Under the pieces are notes generated by a model. That model was not told the DNA's origin. It saw only the letters and a program-made list of their open reading frames with translations, and made no database searches. A DNA stretch of 64,000 nt from Akkermansiaceae bacterium UBA2367. Its GTDB lineage: Bacteria; Verrucomicrobiota; Verrucomicrobiia; Verrucomicrobiales; DEV007. The stretch lies in the NCBI GenBank assembly GCA_002344525.1, contig DDTJ01000088.1, forward strand, positions 29,063-93,062, written 5' to 3'. A program made the position numbers and the translations under genes. Shown piece after piece: positions 21,975-31,383 of the stretch (positions are counted from its first letter, which is position 1; every line of letters starts with the position of its first letter).

Positions 21975-24900
21975 TATTTAAAGCGAAAGACGTATTTCAA
22001 CAGCGCCCGGTAGTCGCTCTGCTGGTCCACGTCGCCGACGAAAAAGAGCTGTTTCCAGAGGCGGATGTTGCCTCCGAAAGTCTGCTCGCCAGTTTCCGGG
22101 TTGACCCGCCCCAATTCAAGCTCGGTTCGTTCCTCTAGCAAGTCGAGAAGCGTCGGATCGGCATCCGCCTCGTTGCTCTTTTTCCTGAGGTTTTTCAGCA
22201 GCAGACCGGCCGCCTTGCCCGCCGCGACGGATTCGGCATCGGCTCCGACCAGTTCGTCGCGGGTCGTCCCCGTGGCGATCAAGGTCATGATGTCCTCGCT
22301 GGGCAGGGGCGGGATGCTCGTCAGCACGTATTGCGGGGAGAGGACGCGGTCGTAGAGGTAGATCGCGATCCGGTAGCGGTCCGCCTTGGCCCGGGCCTTG
22401 AACTCGATCGCCCCGTTGAAGCCCGTGGCCGCGTCGAATTCGATCCGCCCTGTCTCGACATCCACCTTGCTGAAGGGCAGGCTCATCTCGCCCTTCTCGA
22501 TCTCGACCCGGCCGACCGGGGCGGGGACCCCGAGGGTGCCGCCGAGACGCAGGTCGGCGGTGATGGACGAGGCCACGAGATTGCTGCGGATGAGGAAGGG
22601 CTCCTTCGTGAACACCCGGATCGCCACGGGCCAGTCTTGGAACGGGGCCGCCTTCACCCCCAGATCGAGATCCTGATAGGCCGCCCCGCCGCCGCGCGGG
22701 CCGCGCTCGACCGTGGGCAGGACGGACTGGCTCCTCCTCATCGGCAGACCGAGGGGGAGCAAGTCGAAGTTCTTGAAAAAGCGGCTGTTCACGATGCCCA
22801 GCTCGCCCGAGAGAGCGGCCCGCGACCAAGGGCCGTCGAGGGTGAGATCGAGGTCGGTGCGCACGTTCACCTCGGGCGTGCGCACCACGAGGACTTCGCT
22901 GCCCTTCAGCGAGAGGCGGATGCGCGGCTCCTCGCCCGAGGGGAACAGGACCTCGCCGCCCCCCTCCACCGACCCGCCCGCGACGACGGCGGCGAGCCGC
23001 TCCAGCACGACGCGGTTCTCGGCGAAATTCGCGCGGAGTTCGACCTCTTGGATCGAGGGCGCGTTGCGGTTCTCCAGCCGCAACCTCGGCACCGCGACGT
23101 GCCCGTGCCCGCGGATACGCGGACTCGCCACCGTGCCCGACACCTCGGCGTCGAGGGAGACCTCGCCGGAGATGGACTCGATCCCCGGCACCTGCCCGGC
23201 GAGGAAGGCGAGCGAACTGCGCTCCATCCGCGCCGTCGCCGCGAGCGTCTCGTCCCCGATCTTGCGCCCGCCCATGGCCCACGCCCCCGGATGGAACGGC
23301 AGCGAGGCCGAGAGGGAGAGCGGCTGCACGTCGGGGTGGCGGTATTCGCCCGAGAGCGAGAGCTTCGACTCCTTCGCCCCGGCCTTCAGCGCGAGCCGTC
23401 CGGCGGGCAGCGATTCGCCCTCGCGCGGCACCGCGATCCCGTCGAGGCCGAGGTCCAGATCGAGGGTCGGGGCCGCGGGCGTGCCAGAGACCGCGAGATC
23501 GAGGGAGAGATCGCCCAGCAGCGGCGGCTTCGCGACGAACAGCCGCGAGATCGTGCCGACGGCGAGGGACTTCGCCGAGAGTGCGACGGAGAGCGGGGCA
23601 TCCTGACCAAACCACAATTCCGGCTTTAGCTTCTCCGGGTCCAGCGGCAGCGTCGCGTCGAGGGAAAACGGCTTTTTCCCTCCGCTCGCGCCCTTGCCCG
23701 CGAGGGTCAGCTCCTTCCCCGTCCAGCGAAGCGAAGCATCGAAATCGAGGGGCGCGCTCGTGAGTTTCAAGGTCGGGAAATCCGCCGAATCCGCCGAGTA
23801 GCGGCCCGCGATCTCCGCGTCGAGCGGTTCCGCCCCGGCGGCGAGACGCAGCGAGGCCGCCTTCAGCGAAAGCTCGCCCTCATGCCCGCCTTCGCGGAGG
23901 CCGCCTTCGCCCTTCCATTCCAGCGCCGTCTTTCCGGGCAGCAGGGCGGCGAGGGGACGGTCCCCGAGGAGGGCGCGGAGACGGCTCCCTTTCGCGACCA
24001 GATCGGCGTCGAGGGAGGCCTCGCCGGAGTAGCGGCCTTCCTTGAGATGATGGGAGCCGCGCCCGGCGAAACGGTTCCGCCCGTCGAGAGTGATGGCCGC
24101 GACCGCCTCGATCCGGTCCGGGGCGGGGACGGTCGCGTCGAGTTGGATCGCGTCGAAGGTCTTGCCCTCCACCGCGAAGCTCTCCGAGCGCAACTCCACC
24201 ACGCCCGCCGTGAGCGAGCCTCGTTCGAGCTTGACCCCGGCGACCTTCGCGGAGAGCGCTCCGGCGAGCGGCAGGCCCTTCCATTTCGGCGGAGCGAAAT
24301 CGCTCAGCAAAGTCTCCACGCTCCCAATGTCGAGCGTGGCATCGGCCAGCACCGGAACCCCGGCGAGATCGGACAGGGACGCCGCGCCGCCGAGATTAAG
24401 ACGGGCGTTCGCGTCGAGCACCGTCCCGGACTGGTCGAAACGCAGCACCGCGACGAGGGGGCGCTCCGGCCGGCTCGTGTCCGTGGCCGCGTCCAGCGCG
24501 ATGTTTTCCAGCGCCATGCCCTGCCAGCGCAGGCCGGAGAGCAAGGCGTCGAGCGTCGTCTCCCAACTGGCCGGGCGGCTCGCCTCGCCGCGCAGGGAGA
24601 GGTCGAGCTTCGCCATCGCGGGAGATTCGCCGGGATCGCCCGCCGTCTCCGCGCGGAACTCGATCCCCCCTTGCAGATCGAGATCGGCGAAGCTCCCTGT
24701 CGCCTTCACGCCGCCATCGAGCGAACCCGCGAGAGGAGGCGCGGCGGCGAAGAATCGCGTGATTTCGTCGAGGGCGAGGCCGTCGAGGACGAGATCGAGC
24801 GCCAGCGGTCCCTCCTGCGCCAGAAAACCGCCCTCGTGCCCCGTTGCCAGCGGCATCTCCAAGGCCAGCGTTAGGGGGACGCGGCCCTTGTGGGTCAATT

Positions 24901-26716
24901 TCCAATCGGGCAGCCGCAGCGTCGCGCCGTCCCAACCTCCCGATCCGGTCAGGGCGACGCCGTCCGAGGCCAAGGAAAGTTCCGACAAGGTGACGACCCG
25001 GTCGGAGTAGCTCGCGTCGAGCTTGCCGTCGATGGGTTGGCCCGACTGGATCGCGACCGATTTCAGCAAAAGCGCCGCCTCGCCCGAATGCCCCGAGGCG
25101 GAGAAGCCGCCGCCGCCCTTCCAATCGAGCGTCGCCACGCCGGAGAATCCCTCGTGCCCGAGATCGCGCAGCACCGTGCCGAGACGTCCCCGCGTGTCGA
25201 GGGCGACCACCGCCTCGCCCGCGTAGCGGCGCGTCGTGGCATCCACCGACGCGGCGAGATGGACGCGGTTGTCCTCGTCGAGCCCCAGATCGAGGGCGAG
25301 ACGGATGAAGTTCTCCCGCTCCACCCGGGCCGAGAGCGTCGCGCCGGACAGGGCCACGCCATCCCACGCCAGCCCTTCGGTGACGAGTTCGAGATCGCCC
25401 GTACCCACCTTGTCCCCCGTCACCAGCAGATCCTGTGCCCGCAGCGTGGCCGATCCCGAGAGCGGCACCTCCACCCCGAAGTCCGCGAGCGTCTGCCCGA
25501 GATCGGGCACCTCCGCCGCGAGCTGGAGCAGCACCGGCCGCCGCGCGAACTCCTCGACCGTCTCCGATTGCGGGAACGGCAGGGTCGCGTCCGCCCGCAA
25601 GTTCGCGCGTCCGCGCATCGCCTCGAACTTGATCCGGTTCCCGCGAGCCAGCAGCATCAGCGAATCGACCGTCGCCTTGTCCCATCCCGTCCTCGAAGCG
25701 ATGAGCTTGCCGTCGAGGCTCCAAGTCGCCGGACGGGCCGGGTCCCCGGCGAAACGCAGATCGAGATCGGTGACCGCGCCGCGCAGCTTCGAGTCCGGCA
25801 GCTTCACTTGGTCCAGAGACAGGCTCGATCCGCGGCGCAGGGCGAGGGACGCCTCCAGCGGCGCACGGGGCGGCGCGTGCAGCGAGAGATCGACTTTTCC
25901 ACCGGCCACGCCGAATCCGGCGAGGAGGGAGTAATCCCCTGGCTCCGTCTCCGAGACCGCGAGCGATTCCAGATCGGCATAGCCGAGGAGCGGCAAGGGA
26001 CCGAGGGAAAGCCCGTTCGCCTCCTTTCGCAGCGTCGCGTCGATCCCCTCGATGGACTCCTGCCCCGGCAGCGAAATCCGCGCGACCTTCAACGAGCCAT
26101 CGCCTTCCCCCGGCAGCGCGAGCCGCAGCGACTCCACCGACCAGACCCTGTCACCCTGGTGAAGGAAGAGGGTCAAGTCGTCGATGGCGATGTCGGCGGC
26201 GAGGAGATTCCAAAGCGGGTTGAAAGCGGACGAGGGTTCGGAAGCCTTCGATGCGGCGGAAGACGAGGCTTCGATGGCTTTGTCAGGAGGCGTCTCCGCA
26301 TCGGGCAGGATGAGATGGATCTCCGCCTTGCCGACGCGCAGGCCATCGAGCCAGTCGAGTCGCTTCGCCCCCCGGATCAAGGCGGAGGCGCGGTAGTCGA
26401 GTCGGATCTCGTCGAGCCGAATGAGGGTGCCGGGTTTCCCGCCGTCCGAGAGATCGATCCCTTGCAGGGAGAAGCCCGACCAGATCGATCCGGCAACGCG
26501 GAAATCGCCCGAGAGCCCTTGGGAGGAGGCCGCCTTCAATCCCGCGAAACGGGCCACGGCACGGAAGCCCGGCCCGTTCAGCAAGAGCAATCCGACCGGA
26601 ACGAGGACGAGGAAAACGACGAGAAAGACCGCAAGACAGCCACGTCTTTTCCTTTGCGGAGAAGGGGGGGCAGCCGCAGGCGGTTGTGCCGGCGGGGCGT
26701 CTTCGAACTCTGGCAT
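21974..26716 (-). CDS. tamB: TamB-like translocation and assembly module protein
   Basis: Very large (1580 residues) inner-membrane-anchored periplasmic protein of the TamB/AsmA-like family, spanning the envelope to work with TamA in outer-membrane assembly. An N-terminal transmembrane anchor (GCLAVFLVVFLVLVPVGLLLL, about residues 26-46) follows a Pro-rich cytoplasmic tail. Long repetitive beta sequence follows, and the conserved DUF490 C-terminus is present (RVEIEKGEMSLPFSKVDVETGRIEF, ADRYRIAIYLYDRVLSPQYVLTSIPPLPSEDIMTLIATG). ATG 26716 is chosen; TTG 26737 lies in frame upstream. tamA follows after about 45 bases. Confidence 0.94.
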   Translation of the reverse strand: MPEFEDAPPAQPPAAAPPSPQRKRRGCLAVFLVVFLVLVPVGLLLLNGPGFRAVARFAGLKAASSQGLSGDFRVAGSIWSGFSLQGIDLSDGGKPGTLIRLDEIRLDYRASALIRGAKRLDWLDGLRVGKAEIHLILPDAETPPDKAIEASSSAASKASEPSSAFNPLWNLLAADIAIDDLTLFLHQGDRVWSVESLRLALPGEGDGSLKVARISLPGQESIEGIDATLRKEANGLSLGPLPLLGYADLESLAVSETEPGDYSLLAGFGVAGGKVDLSLHAPPRAPLEASLALRRGSSLSLDQVKLPDSKLRGAVTDLDLRFAGDPARPATWSLDGKLIASRTGWDKATVDSLMLLARGNRIKFEAMRGRANLRADATLPFPQSETVEEFARRPVLLQLAAEVPDLGQTLADFGVEVPLSGSATLRAQDLLVTGDKVGTGDLELVTEGLAWDGVALSGATLSARVERENFIRLALDLGLDEDNRVHLAASVDATTRRYAGEAVVALDTRGRLGTVLRDLGHEGFSGVATLDWKGGGGFSASGHSGEAALLLKSVAIQSGQPIDGKLDASYSDRVVTLSELSLASDGVALTGSGGWDGATLRLPDWKLTHKGRVPLTLALEMPLATGHEGGFLAQEGPLALDLVLDGLALDEITRFFAAAPPLAGSLDGGVKATGSFADLDLQGGIEFRAETAGDPGESPAMAKLDLSLRGEASRPASWETTLDALLSGLRWQGMALENIALDAATDTSRPERPLVAVLRFDQSGTVLDANARLNLGGAASLSDLAGVPVLADATLDIGSVETLLSDFAPPKWKGLPLAGALSAKVAGVKLERGSLTAGVVELRSESFAVEGKTFDAIQLDATVPAPDRIEAVAAITLDGRNRFAGRGSHHLKEGRYSGEASLDADLVAKGSRLRALLGDRPLAALLPGKTALEWKGEGGLREGGHEGELSLKAASLRLAAGAEPLDAEIAGRYSADSADFPTLKLTSAPLDFDASLRWTGKELTLAGKGASGGKKPFSLDATLPLDPEKLKPELWFGQDAPLSVALSAKSLAVGTISRLFVAKPPLLGDLSLDLAVSGTPAAPTLDLDLGLDGIAVPREGESLPAGRLALKAGAKESKLSLSGEYRHPDVQPLSLSASLPFHPGAWAMGGRKIGDETLAATARMERSSLAFLAGQVPGIESISGEVSLDAEVSGTVASPRIRGHGHVAVPRLRLENRNAPSIQEVELRANFAENRVVLERLAAVVAGGSVEGGGEVLFPSGEEPRIRLSLKGSEVLVVRTPEVNVRTDLDLTLDGPWSRAALSGELGIVNSRFFKNFDLLPLGLPMRRSQSVLPTVERGPRGGGAAYQDLDLGVKAAPFQDWPVAIRVFTKEPFLIRSNLVASSITADLRLGGTLGVPAPVGRVEIEKGEMSLPFSKVDVETGRIEFDAATGFNGAIEFKARAKADRYRIAIYLYDRVLSPQYVLTSIPPLPSEDIMTLIATGTTRDELVGADAESVAAGKAAGLLLKNLRKKSNEADADPTLLDLLEERTELELGRVNPETGEQTFGGNIRLWKQLFFVGDVDQQSDYRALLKYVFRFK

Positions 26717-26857
26717 CGGGGGGAGGAGGGCACACAATGAACCTCACAATCGGGTGGATCGCAAGGAATGGCCCGTACGGCCCGCCTTGGAGGGGCGGTG
26801 CGCGATGCGTTTGTAGTGAACTTCGGTTAACCTAGTGGTTGACCAAGCGGAAGCGAG

Positions 26858-27304
26858 TTGGATATAAGAATCCGACACCCGTTCGAATTGATCGTGAAAC
26901 GCCTCCTCCGCTTCTTCTTCTCGCTCGTTTGGCTGGTGAACGGTTTATGGGCAAAAGTGTTGGACGGCGTGCCGAGGCACCGGGAAATCGTCGCGAGGAT
27001 TCTCGGGGAGGAGCATGCGCTCGTCCTCACCTGTTTGATCGGCGTTGGGGAAGTGCTCATGGCTGCGTGGATCCTTTCCGGCATTTGGCGGAAGGGAAGC
27101 GCGGCGGCGCAGATCGCGGCAGTGTTGACGATGAACGTGATCGAATTTCTCCTAGCCCGCGACCTGCTGTTGTTCGGCGGATGGAATTTTCTCGTGGCGC
27201 TCGCCTATGTGGGCCTTGTCGCACAAGTGGAATTCAAGCCCCCTCGCGGAGGCTGGGGGCACGGAGCTTCCCTTCCAATTGTCGCAAGGCGTAGACGAGG
27301 ATGA
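26858..27304 (+). CDS. DoxX-like small membrane protein
   Basis: Integral membrane protein matching the DoxX-like (DoxX_3-type) family: SLVWLVNGLWAKVLDGVPRH, then IVARILGEEHALVLTCLIGVGEVLMAAWILSG, MNVIEFLLARDLLLFG and LVALAYVGLVAQVEF, four helices. The family role is unknown. The start is uncertain: TTG 26858 has GGAAG four bases upstream, while TTG 26888 or GTG 26894 begins right before the first helix. The last 24 residues overlap a gene on the other strand. Confidence 0.8.
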   Translation: MDIRIRHPFELIVKRLLRFFFSLVWLVNGLWAKVLDGVPRHREIVARILGEEHALVLTCLIGVGEVLMAAWILSGIWRKGSAAAQIAAVLTMNVIEFLLARDLLLFGGWNFLVALAYVGLVAQVEFKPPRGGWGHGASLPIVARRRRG

Positions 27305-28076
27305 AGCTGAGCTGCATCAGCAAATACCAAGCGGTAAACTTCGAGAGGTGGACGAGTTCCCAACCCGCTTTCTGGTGGGGATAGACCCAGGCGCGGGCGA
27401 AGGTGCCGAGGTTCTCGGCGATCCAGATGAAAAAAGCGACGAGGCAGAACCCGAGCAGGAGGGACATGCGGAAGGTGCGGTGCTTCGGAGTGAAATGGAT
27501 GCGGGTCCGGGCGAAAGCGACGCAGCCGGCCGCGATGAGCGGCCAGCGGATGTCGACGAAATAGTGGTGGGTGAAAAAGTTGAGATAGGCGAGTACGGCG
27601 ATGGTTCCGGCGAGCCAGAGCGACGGGAAGCGGGTAAACCGGAAGTCGAAACCGCGCCAAGCGCGGGCCATATAGCTGCCGACGGCGGAATACATGAAGC
27701 CGGCGAAGAGCGGAACATTGCCGATGCGGATGACCGAGTCTTCCGGATAGGACCAGGAGCCGATGCCTTCGGAAGTTTTGAAAAGCTCCATGGCGGTGGC
27801 CATGGCATGGAAAAGGAAAATGACGCAGAGCTCCCGCCAGCTTTCCAGCCTGAAGGCGACGAGGCCGATCTGGATAAGCACCGCGTAGAGGAAGAGGAAA
27901 TCGTAGCGGGACATCCCGATGCCGGGGAACCGGAAGCTGGTGATCAGAATGCCCAAGAGCAACAAAGCCCCGAAGAGGCAGGCCCAAGCTTGTTTGAAAG
28001 TGAAATAGACGAACTCGTGCAAGCGCGGGTAGCGGTCGAGGAATCCGGGGAGGTGGGGGGAGAGATGGGGAATCAT
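27234..28076 (-). CDS. DUF817 family integral membrane protein
   Basis: 280-residue protein with about eight hydrophobic segments. It matches DUF817 (YoaT-like) by length and by blocks such as LHEFVYFTFKQAWACLFGALLL, SRYDFLFLYAVLIQIGL, GNVPLFAGFMYSAVGSYMARAWRGFDFRF and WIAENLGTFARAWVYPHQK near the C-terminus. ATG 28076 is preceded by a Gly-rich run and no clear signal peptide. The frame is open upstream to 29252, but that region is shadow of DUF4130. Function unknown. The 3' end overlaps the DoxX-like gene by 71 bases. Confidence 0.88.
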   Translation of the reverse strand: MIPHLSPHLPGFLDRYPRLHEFVYFTFKQAWACLFGALLLLGILITSFRFPGIGMSRYDFLFLYAVLIQIGLVAFRLESWRELCVIFLFHAMATAMELFKTSEGIGSWSYPEDSVIRIGNVPLFAGFMYSAVGSYMARAWRGFDFRFTRFPSLWLAGTIAVLAYLNFFTHHYFVDIRWPLIAAGCVAFARTRIHFTPKHRTFRMSLLLGFCLVAFFIWIAENLGTFARAWVYPHQKAGWELVHLSKFTAWYLLMQLSFILVYALRQLEGKLRAPSLREGA

Positions 28077-28309
28077 GGCGCGGTCGCGGTCCTGTCGCGT
28101 CTGGATACGGTCGCTTCGTCCGAAAACATTCGGGAAAAAGAGGCCGTCGACGCGGAGGGAGCGCCGGCATCCTGCCGACTGCGGATACCTGGGCTTCCAC
28201 AAGGGTCTGGGTCGGAGAAGGGAACCCGTTTCCAATCCCCAATCCGAGCGCTTCCCTCCTCCCCCCTCCGCGCAAACGTTTTCCCTGCCAACCATGGGGA
28301 AGGGTGCAT

Positions 28310-29191
28310 TTACTTCAACGCCTCCTCCTCTTCGGAGCCGGGCAGGGATTTCAGGGAGTCGAGGTAGGGCTGGCGTGGCCGCGGGCGCGGCGGACGGGCG
28401 GGGCTCTCCAGCATCGTCCTGACCCGTTCGGCGCTGTGGCGCGTCAGGTCTTCGATCAGCTCGGCCTCGGGCAGGTTCTTCCAGAACTTCTTCGGCATCT
28501 CCGACTGCATCGCTTTCAGCTTCACGCGGGCCGGGTTGAAGATGCTGGCGTAATACGTCTTCCAGAGCGGTTCCAGATCGTCCCCGGTGGCGAAGGGATC
28601 GCGGTCCACGCCCGGCGCGAGGTGCAGACGCTCCTCCACCCAATGCGCGCAGCCGCGCGGCGTGAGGATGGACCAGTCCATGTTGGCGAAGCGGTCGCGG
28701 AAGAACGGGGCGGCCCGCTCCACGATCCAGTGTTCCGGCTCGAACCACGCCACGAAGTGTTCCCGGCCCGCTTCGGTCTCCCCGGCTTTGCGGAAGCGCA
28801 CGAAGGCGTGCATCTTGTGCTCCTCGCGGCGCACTGCCTTCTCCATACGGCGGGCGGTCAGGACGTCGGGATCGCTGGCGAGCTGCAACAGGTGGCGTTC
28901 GCCGCCGCACACCATGCGCCAGAGCATCCGATAGAGCAGAGCCCAGCGTCGTTCGTCCGCATGGCAGATCGCCGCCTGCGCCAGATCGACAAAGACCGCC
29001 GGAACTCGGAAGTCCCGCACGCCGAGGTCGGAGGCTTCGTCCTGCGCGACGGGCGGAGCCGGGGCGAGATCCAGCAGCGTCTCGCGTTCGTGGCTCCACA
29101 GCACTTCCTCCGGCGGCATGCCCACCACCAGCAACGCCCGGGCTGTCTGTCTCCAGGAAAGCCAGCCGGTGCCGGGGTTTGCGTGGTGCAT
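28310..29191 (-). CDS. DUF4130 family putative DNA metabolism protein
   Basis: 293-residue protein of the TIGR03915/DUF4130 family, which is consistently found next to the radical SAM protein of TIGR03916 and is often fused to a UdgX-like uracil-DNA glycosylase domain. Markers: RRMEKAVRREEHKMHAFVRF, HFVAWFEPEHWIVERAAPFFRDRFANMDWSILTP. The usual C-terminal UDG half is missing: the protein ends after a short tail with RPRPRQPYLDSLKSLPG. It starts 2 bases after the rSAM stop, so the two are cotranscribed. A role in DNA repair or modification is inference from family context. Confidence 0.9.
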   Translation of the reverse strand: MHHANPGTGWLSWRQTARALLVVGMPPEEVLWSHERETLLDLAPAPPVAQDEASDLGVRDFRVPAVFVDLAQAAICHADERRWALLYRMLWRMVCGGERHLLQLASDPDVLTARRMEKAVRREEHKMHAFVRFRKAGETEAGREHFVAWFEPEHWIVERAAPFFRDRFANMDWSILTPRGCAHWVEERLHLAPGVDRDPFATGDDLEPLWKTYYASIFNPARVKLKAMQSEMPKKFWKNLPEAELIEDLTRHSAERVRTMLESPARPPRPRPRQPYLDSLKSLPGSEEEEALK

Positions 29192-29193
29192 GG

Positions 29194-30417
29194 TCAGAAC
29201 AACTCAAGCTGCTGCGGTTTCGGCAAAAACCGCTCCACCCACCGCTCGCCATCCAGCAGGGACGACGGCGGACGATAGTCCTCGGTGATGACGAAGGGCC
29301 GCACCTTTTCCAGCGGGACTCTCAGGCGGGCGAGGTCGTCGAGCCGGAGGCGGTGGTGCCGGCGGATCGTCAGGAGGCGGTCCACCGTCCGCACGCCGAG
29401 GCCGGGGATTCGCAGCAGTTGCTCGCGCGGCGCGGTTTGCAGCGGCACGGGGAATTCATGGCGATGGCGCAGGGCCCAGCTCAGCTTGGGGTCCATCCGC
29501 AGGTCGAGGTCGGGCCGTGCGGCCTCGACGATCTCGTCCACCTGGAATCCGTAGTGGCGCAGCAGCCAGTCCGCCTGATAGAGCCGGTGCTCGCGCAGCA
29601 GGGGCGGGGCGCTGGGCGGCAGGACGGAGCTGGCATCGGGGATCGGGCTGAAGGCGGAGTAGTAAACGCGGCGGAGCCGGTAGCGGGTGTAGAGCTCGAC
29701 GGAGCGCTGGAGAAAATCCGCGTCCGACGACGCATCGGCCCCCACGATCACCTGCGTGCTCTGGCCGGTGGCGTGGCGCAGTTTCCTGTCCCCGTCGCGG
29801 CGCTGTGCCTTGGCCTCGTCCACGAGGGTGCGGATGCGGCCCATCGCCTCGGTGGTGCGGTGCAGGTTCTTCTCGGGGGCGAGCCGGTCGAGGCTGCGCT
29901 GGCTGGGCAGTTCGAGGTTGAGGCTGATGCGGTCGGCGTATTTCGTCGCCAGCGCCGTCAAATCGGGCGAGGCCTCGGGGATGGTCTTCAGGTGCAGGTA
30001 GCCGCGGAAGTCGTGCTCCTCTCGCAGGGTGCGGGCGATCTCGACGATCTGGCCCATCGTGTGGTCGGCGCTCCGCACGATGCCCGAGCTCAGGAAGAGG
30101 CCCTCGATGTAGTTGCGCTTGTAGAAGTCCAGCGTCAGCCGCACGACCTCCTCCGGCGTGAAGCTCGCCCGCCGCACGTTGCTGGAGCGGCGGTTGATGC
30201 AGTAGTGGCAGTCGTAGAGGCAGCGGTTGGTGAGGAGGATCTTCAGCAGGGAGATGCAGCGTCCGTCCGGCGCGTAGCTGTGGCAGATGCCCTCGCCGCC
30301 CGCCGAGCCCACGCCCCGGCCACCGCGCGAATCCCGCCGCTGCGCCCCCGAGCTGGCGCACGAGGCGTCATATTTCGCGGCGTCCGCCAGAATGGCGAGC
30401 TTGTCCTGCAACTCCAT
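29194..30417 (-). CDS. radical SAM protein linked to DNA repair (TIGR03916 type)
   Basis: 407-residue radical SAM enzyme. The cluster motif CLYDCHYC is visible (CxxxCxxC), preceded by LLKILLTNR. The C-terminal third carries a helix-hairpin-helix-like DNA-binding region (LLRIPGLGVRTVDRLLTIRRHHRL) and the protein ends QPQQLELF-like, QQLELF. These are the features of the family named putative DNA modification/repair radical SAM protein. It lies upstream of DUF4130. The substrate is unknown. A possible promoter is TTGACT at about 30453-30458 with a weak -10 18 bases on. Confidence 0.92.
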   Translation of the reverse strand: MELQDKLAILADAAKYDASCASSGAQRRDSRGGRGVGSAGGEGICHSYAPDGRCISLLKILLTNRCLYDCHYCINRRSSNVRRASFTPEEVVRLTLDFYKRNYIEGLFLSSGIVRSADHTMGQIVEIARTLREEHDFRGYLHLKTIPEASPDLTALATKYADRISLNLELPSQRSLDRLAPEKNLHRTTEAMGRIRTLVDEAKAQRRDGDRKLRHATGQSTQVIVGADASSDADFLQRSVELYTRYRLRRVYYSAFSPIPDASSVLPPSAPPLLREHRLYQADWLLRHYGFQVDEIVEAARPDLDLRMDPKLSWALRHRHEFPVPLQTAPREQLLRIPGLGVRTVDRLLTIRRHHRLRLDDLARLRVPLEKVRPFVITEDYRPPSSLLDGERWVERFLPKPQQLELF

Positions 30418-30877
30418 GAGCGGGACGATACCACTGTTCTTTTGAGTTTATAGTCAAAATTGAGAGGCTGGAGATGGGGGAAGGGCTGGACAATCACGCG
30501 GAAGCCGTTTCGCCGCCGAGTCGATGCCATTGGTCGAGTTCAGCGGGATGAGGTTCACATGCGCGTCCATTCCGGTGAGCGAGGTGATCAGAAAAAGGCA
30601 GACGGCGAATTCAAGTCGGGAGGGCGAATCGCGGGGAGAGGGGAAAATCCAGGGATGGGCGGGGCCTCGTCATCGAGGGGCAGCAACGAATCTCGCGTCG
30701 GCGACAACAGCCTCGCGCATCGCATCTCGACGGCGGAAGCAGACGATGAAGACACCCGCGAGTGCGGTGCTCACAAGGATGGTGAAAGCGAGGACGTTCA
30801 TGGCGACCTCGTTCAGGATAGCGGTTCCGATCTGCGCCATGCCGGGACCATGCCACGACTCAGCGGATTGTTACTAT
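30418..30877. other. 460-base stretch with decayed remnants, possible ccoS-like fragment
   Basis: On the minus strand a 56-codon frame (30670-30840) encodes a single hydrophobic helix, MNVLAFTILVSTALAGVFIVCFRR when started at ATG 30801. In another frame directly after it is DSLLPLDDEAPP, which resembles the C-terminal motif of CcoS-like cbb3 oxidase maturation proteins. Together they suggest a frameshifted ccoS-like remnant, but evidence is thin. A further frame shows TGMDAHVNLIPLNSTNGIDS, unidentified. An inverted repeat TTTTGA/TCAAAA at 30440-30459 lies in front of the rSAM gene. Confidence 0.3.
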
Positions 30878-31243
30878 TTATTTGCGGATAATCTCAAAGT
30901 CACCCGTGTAGAGCAGGCTGGCCCCGTCGGCGAGGCGGATGACATGCAGCATGGCGGAGCCGAGAATATGCCCGGCCGGCAGCAAGCGCAGGACATGGCC
31001 GCCCTCCTGAAACGGCTCGTCCCACGCGGACGTCGCCACCGTGTCCGATGCCGCGCCGCCATAGCGGGCCTCGATGAGCGAGCGCGTCGCCGCGCTGCAC
31101 AGTGTCCAGTCATGCCGGGCGAAGTGGTCGCTGTGCGCGTGCGAGACGAAGGCGCGGGCCCGGCTTTGCCGAGGGTCCAGCCACAGGTCCAGTTCGGGAA
31201 GGAAGATCCCCTGCCCGTGGCGCACTGCGATGGGAGCCTTCAT
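30878..31243 (-). pseudogene. truncated MBL-fold exonuclease-like protein
   Basis: Begins MKAPIAVRHGQGIFLPELDLWLDP and has AFVSHAHSDHFARH (HxHxDH) and LRLLPAGHILGSAML, as in DNA-ligase-associated or SNM1/RNase J-like MBL exonucleases. After YTGDFEIIRK it stops at 30878, where relatives continue for a further 200 or more residues (YTGDFK then LR...). Only 121 codons remain, missing the beta-CASP part and the last metal ligands. ATG 31243 is used; GTG 31312 is in frame upstream. Most likely a 3'-truncated pseudogene. An intact beta-CASP MBL gene is at 44461-45819. Confidence 0.75.
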
Positions 31244-31383
31244 CCACGCCAACCCTCCCTGAGCATGCCCCTCCCCGCAACTGCCATTGGCGCGACCCGT
31301 AACCGGAGCCACGATGGTGGGGCGGAATCCCTTTCCGCCTTCCGTTTGACCCGCCCCGCGCCGGGCCGTAGGTTCCTGCTTCC

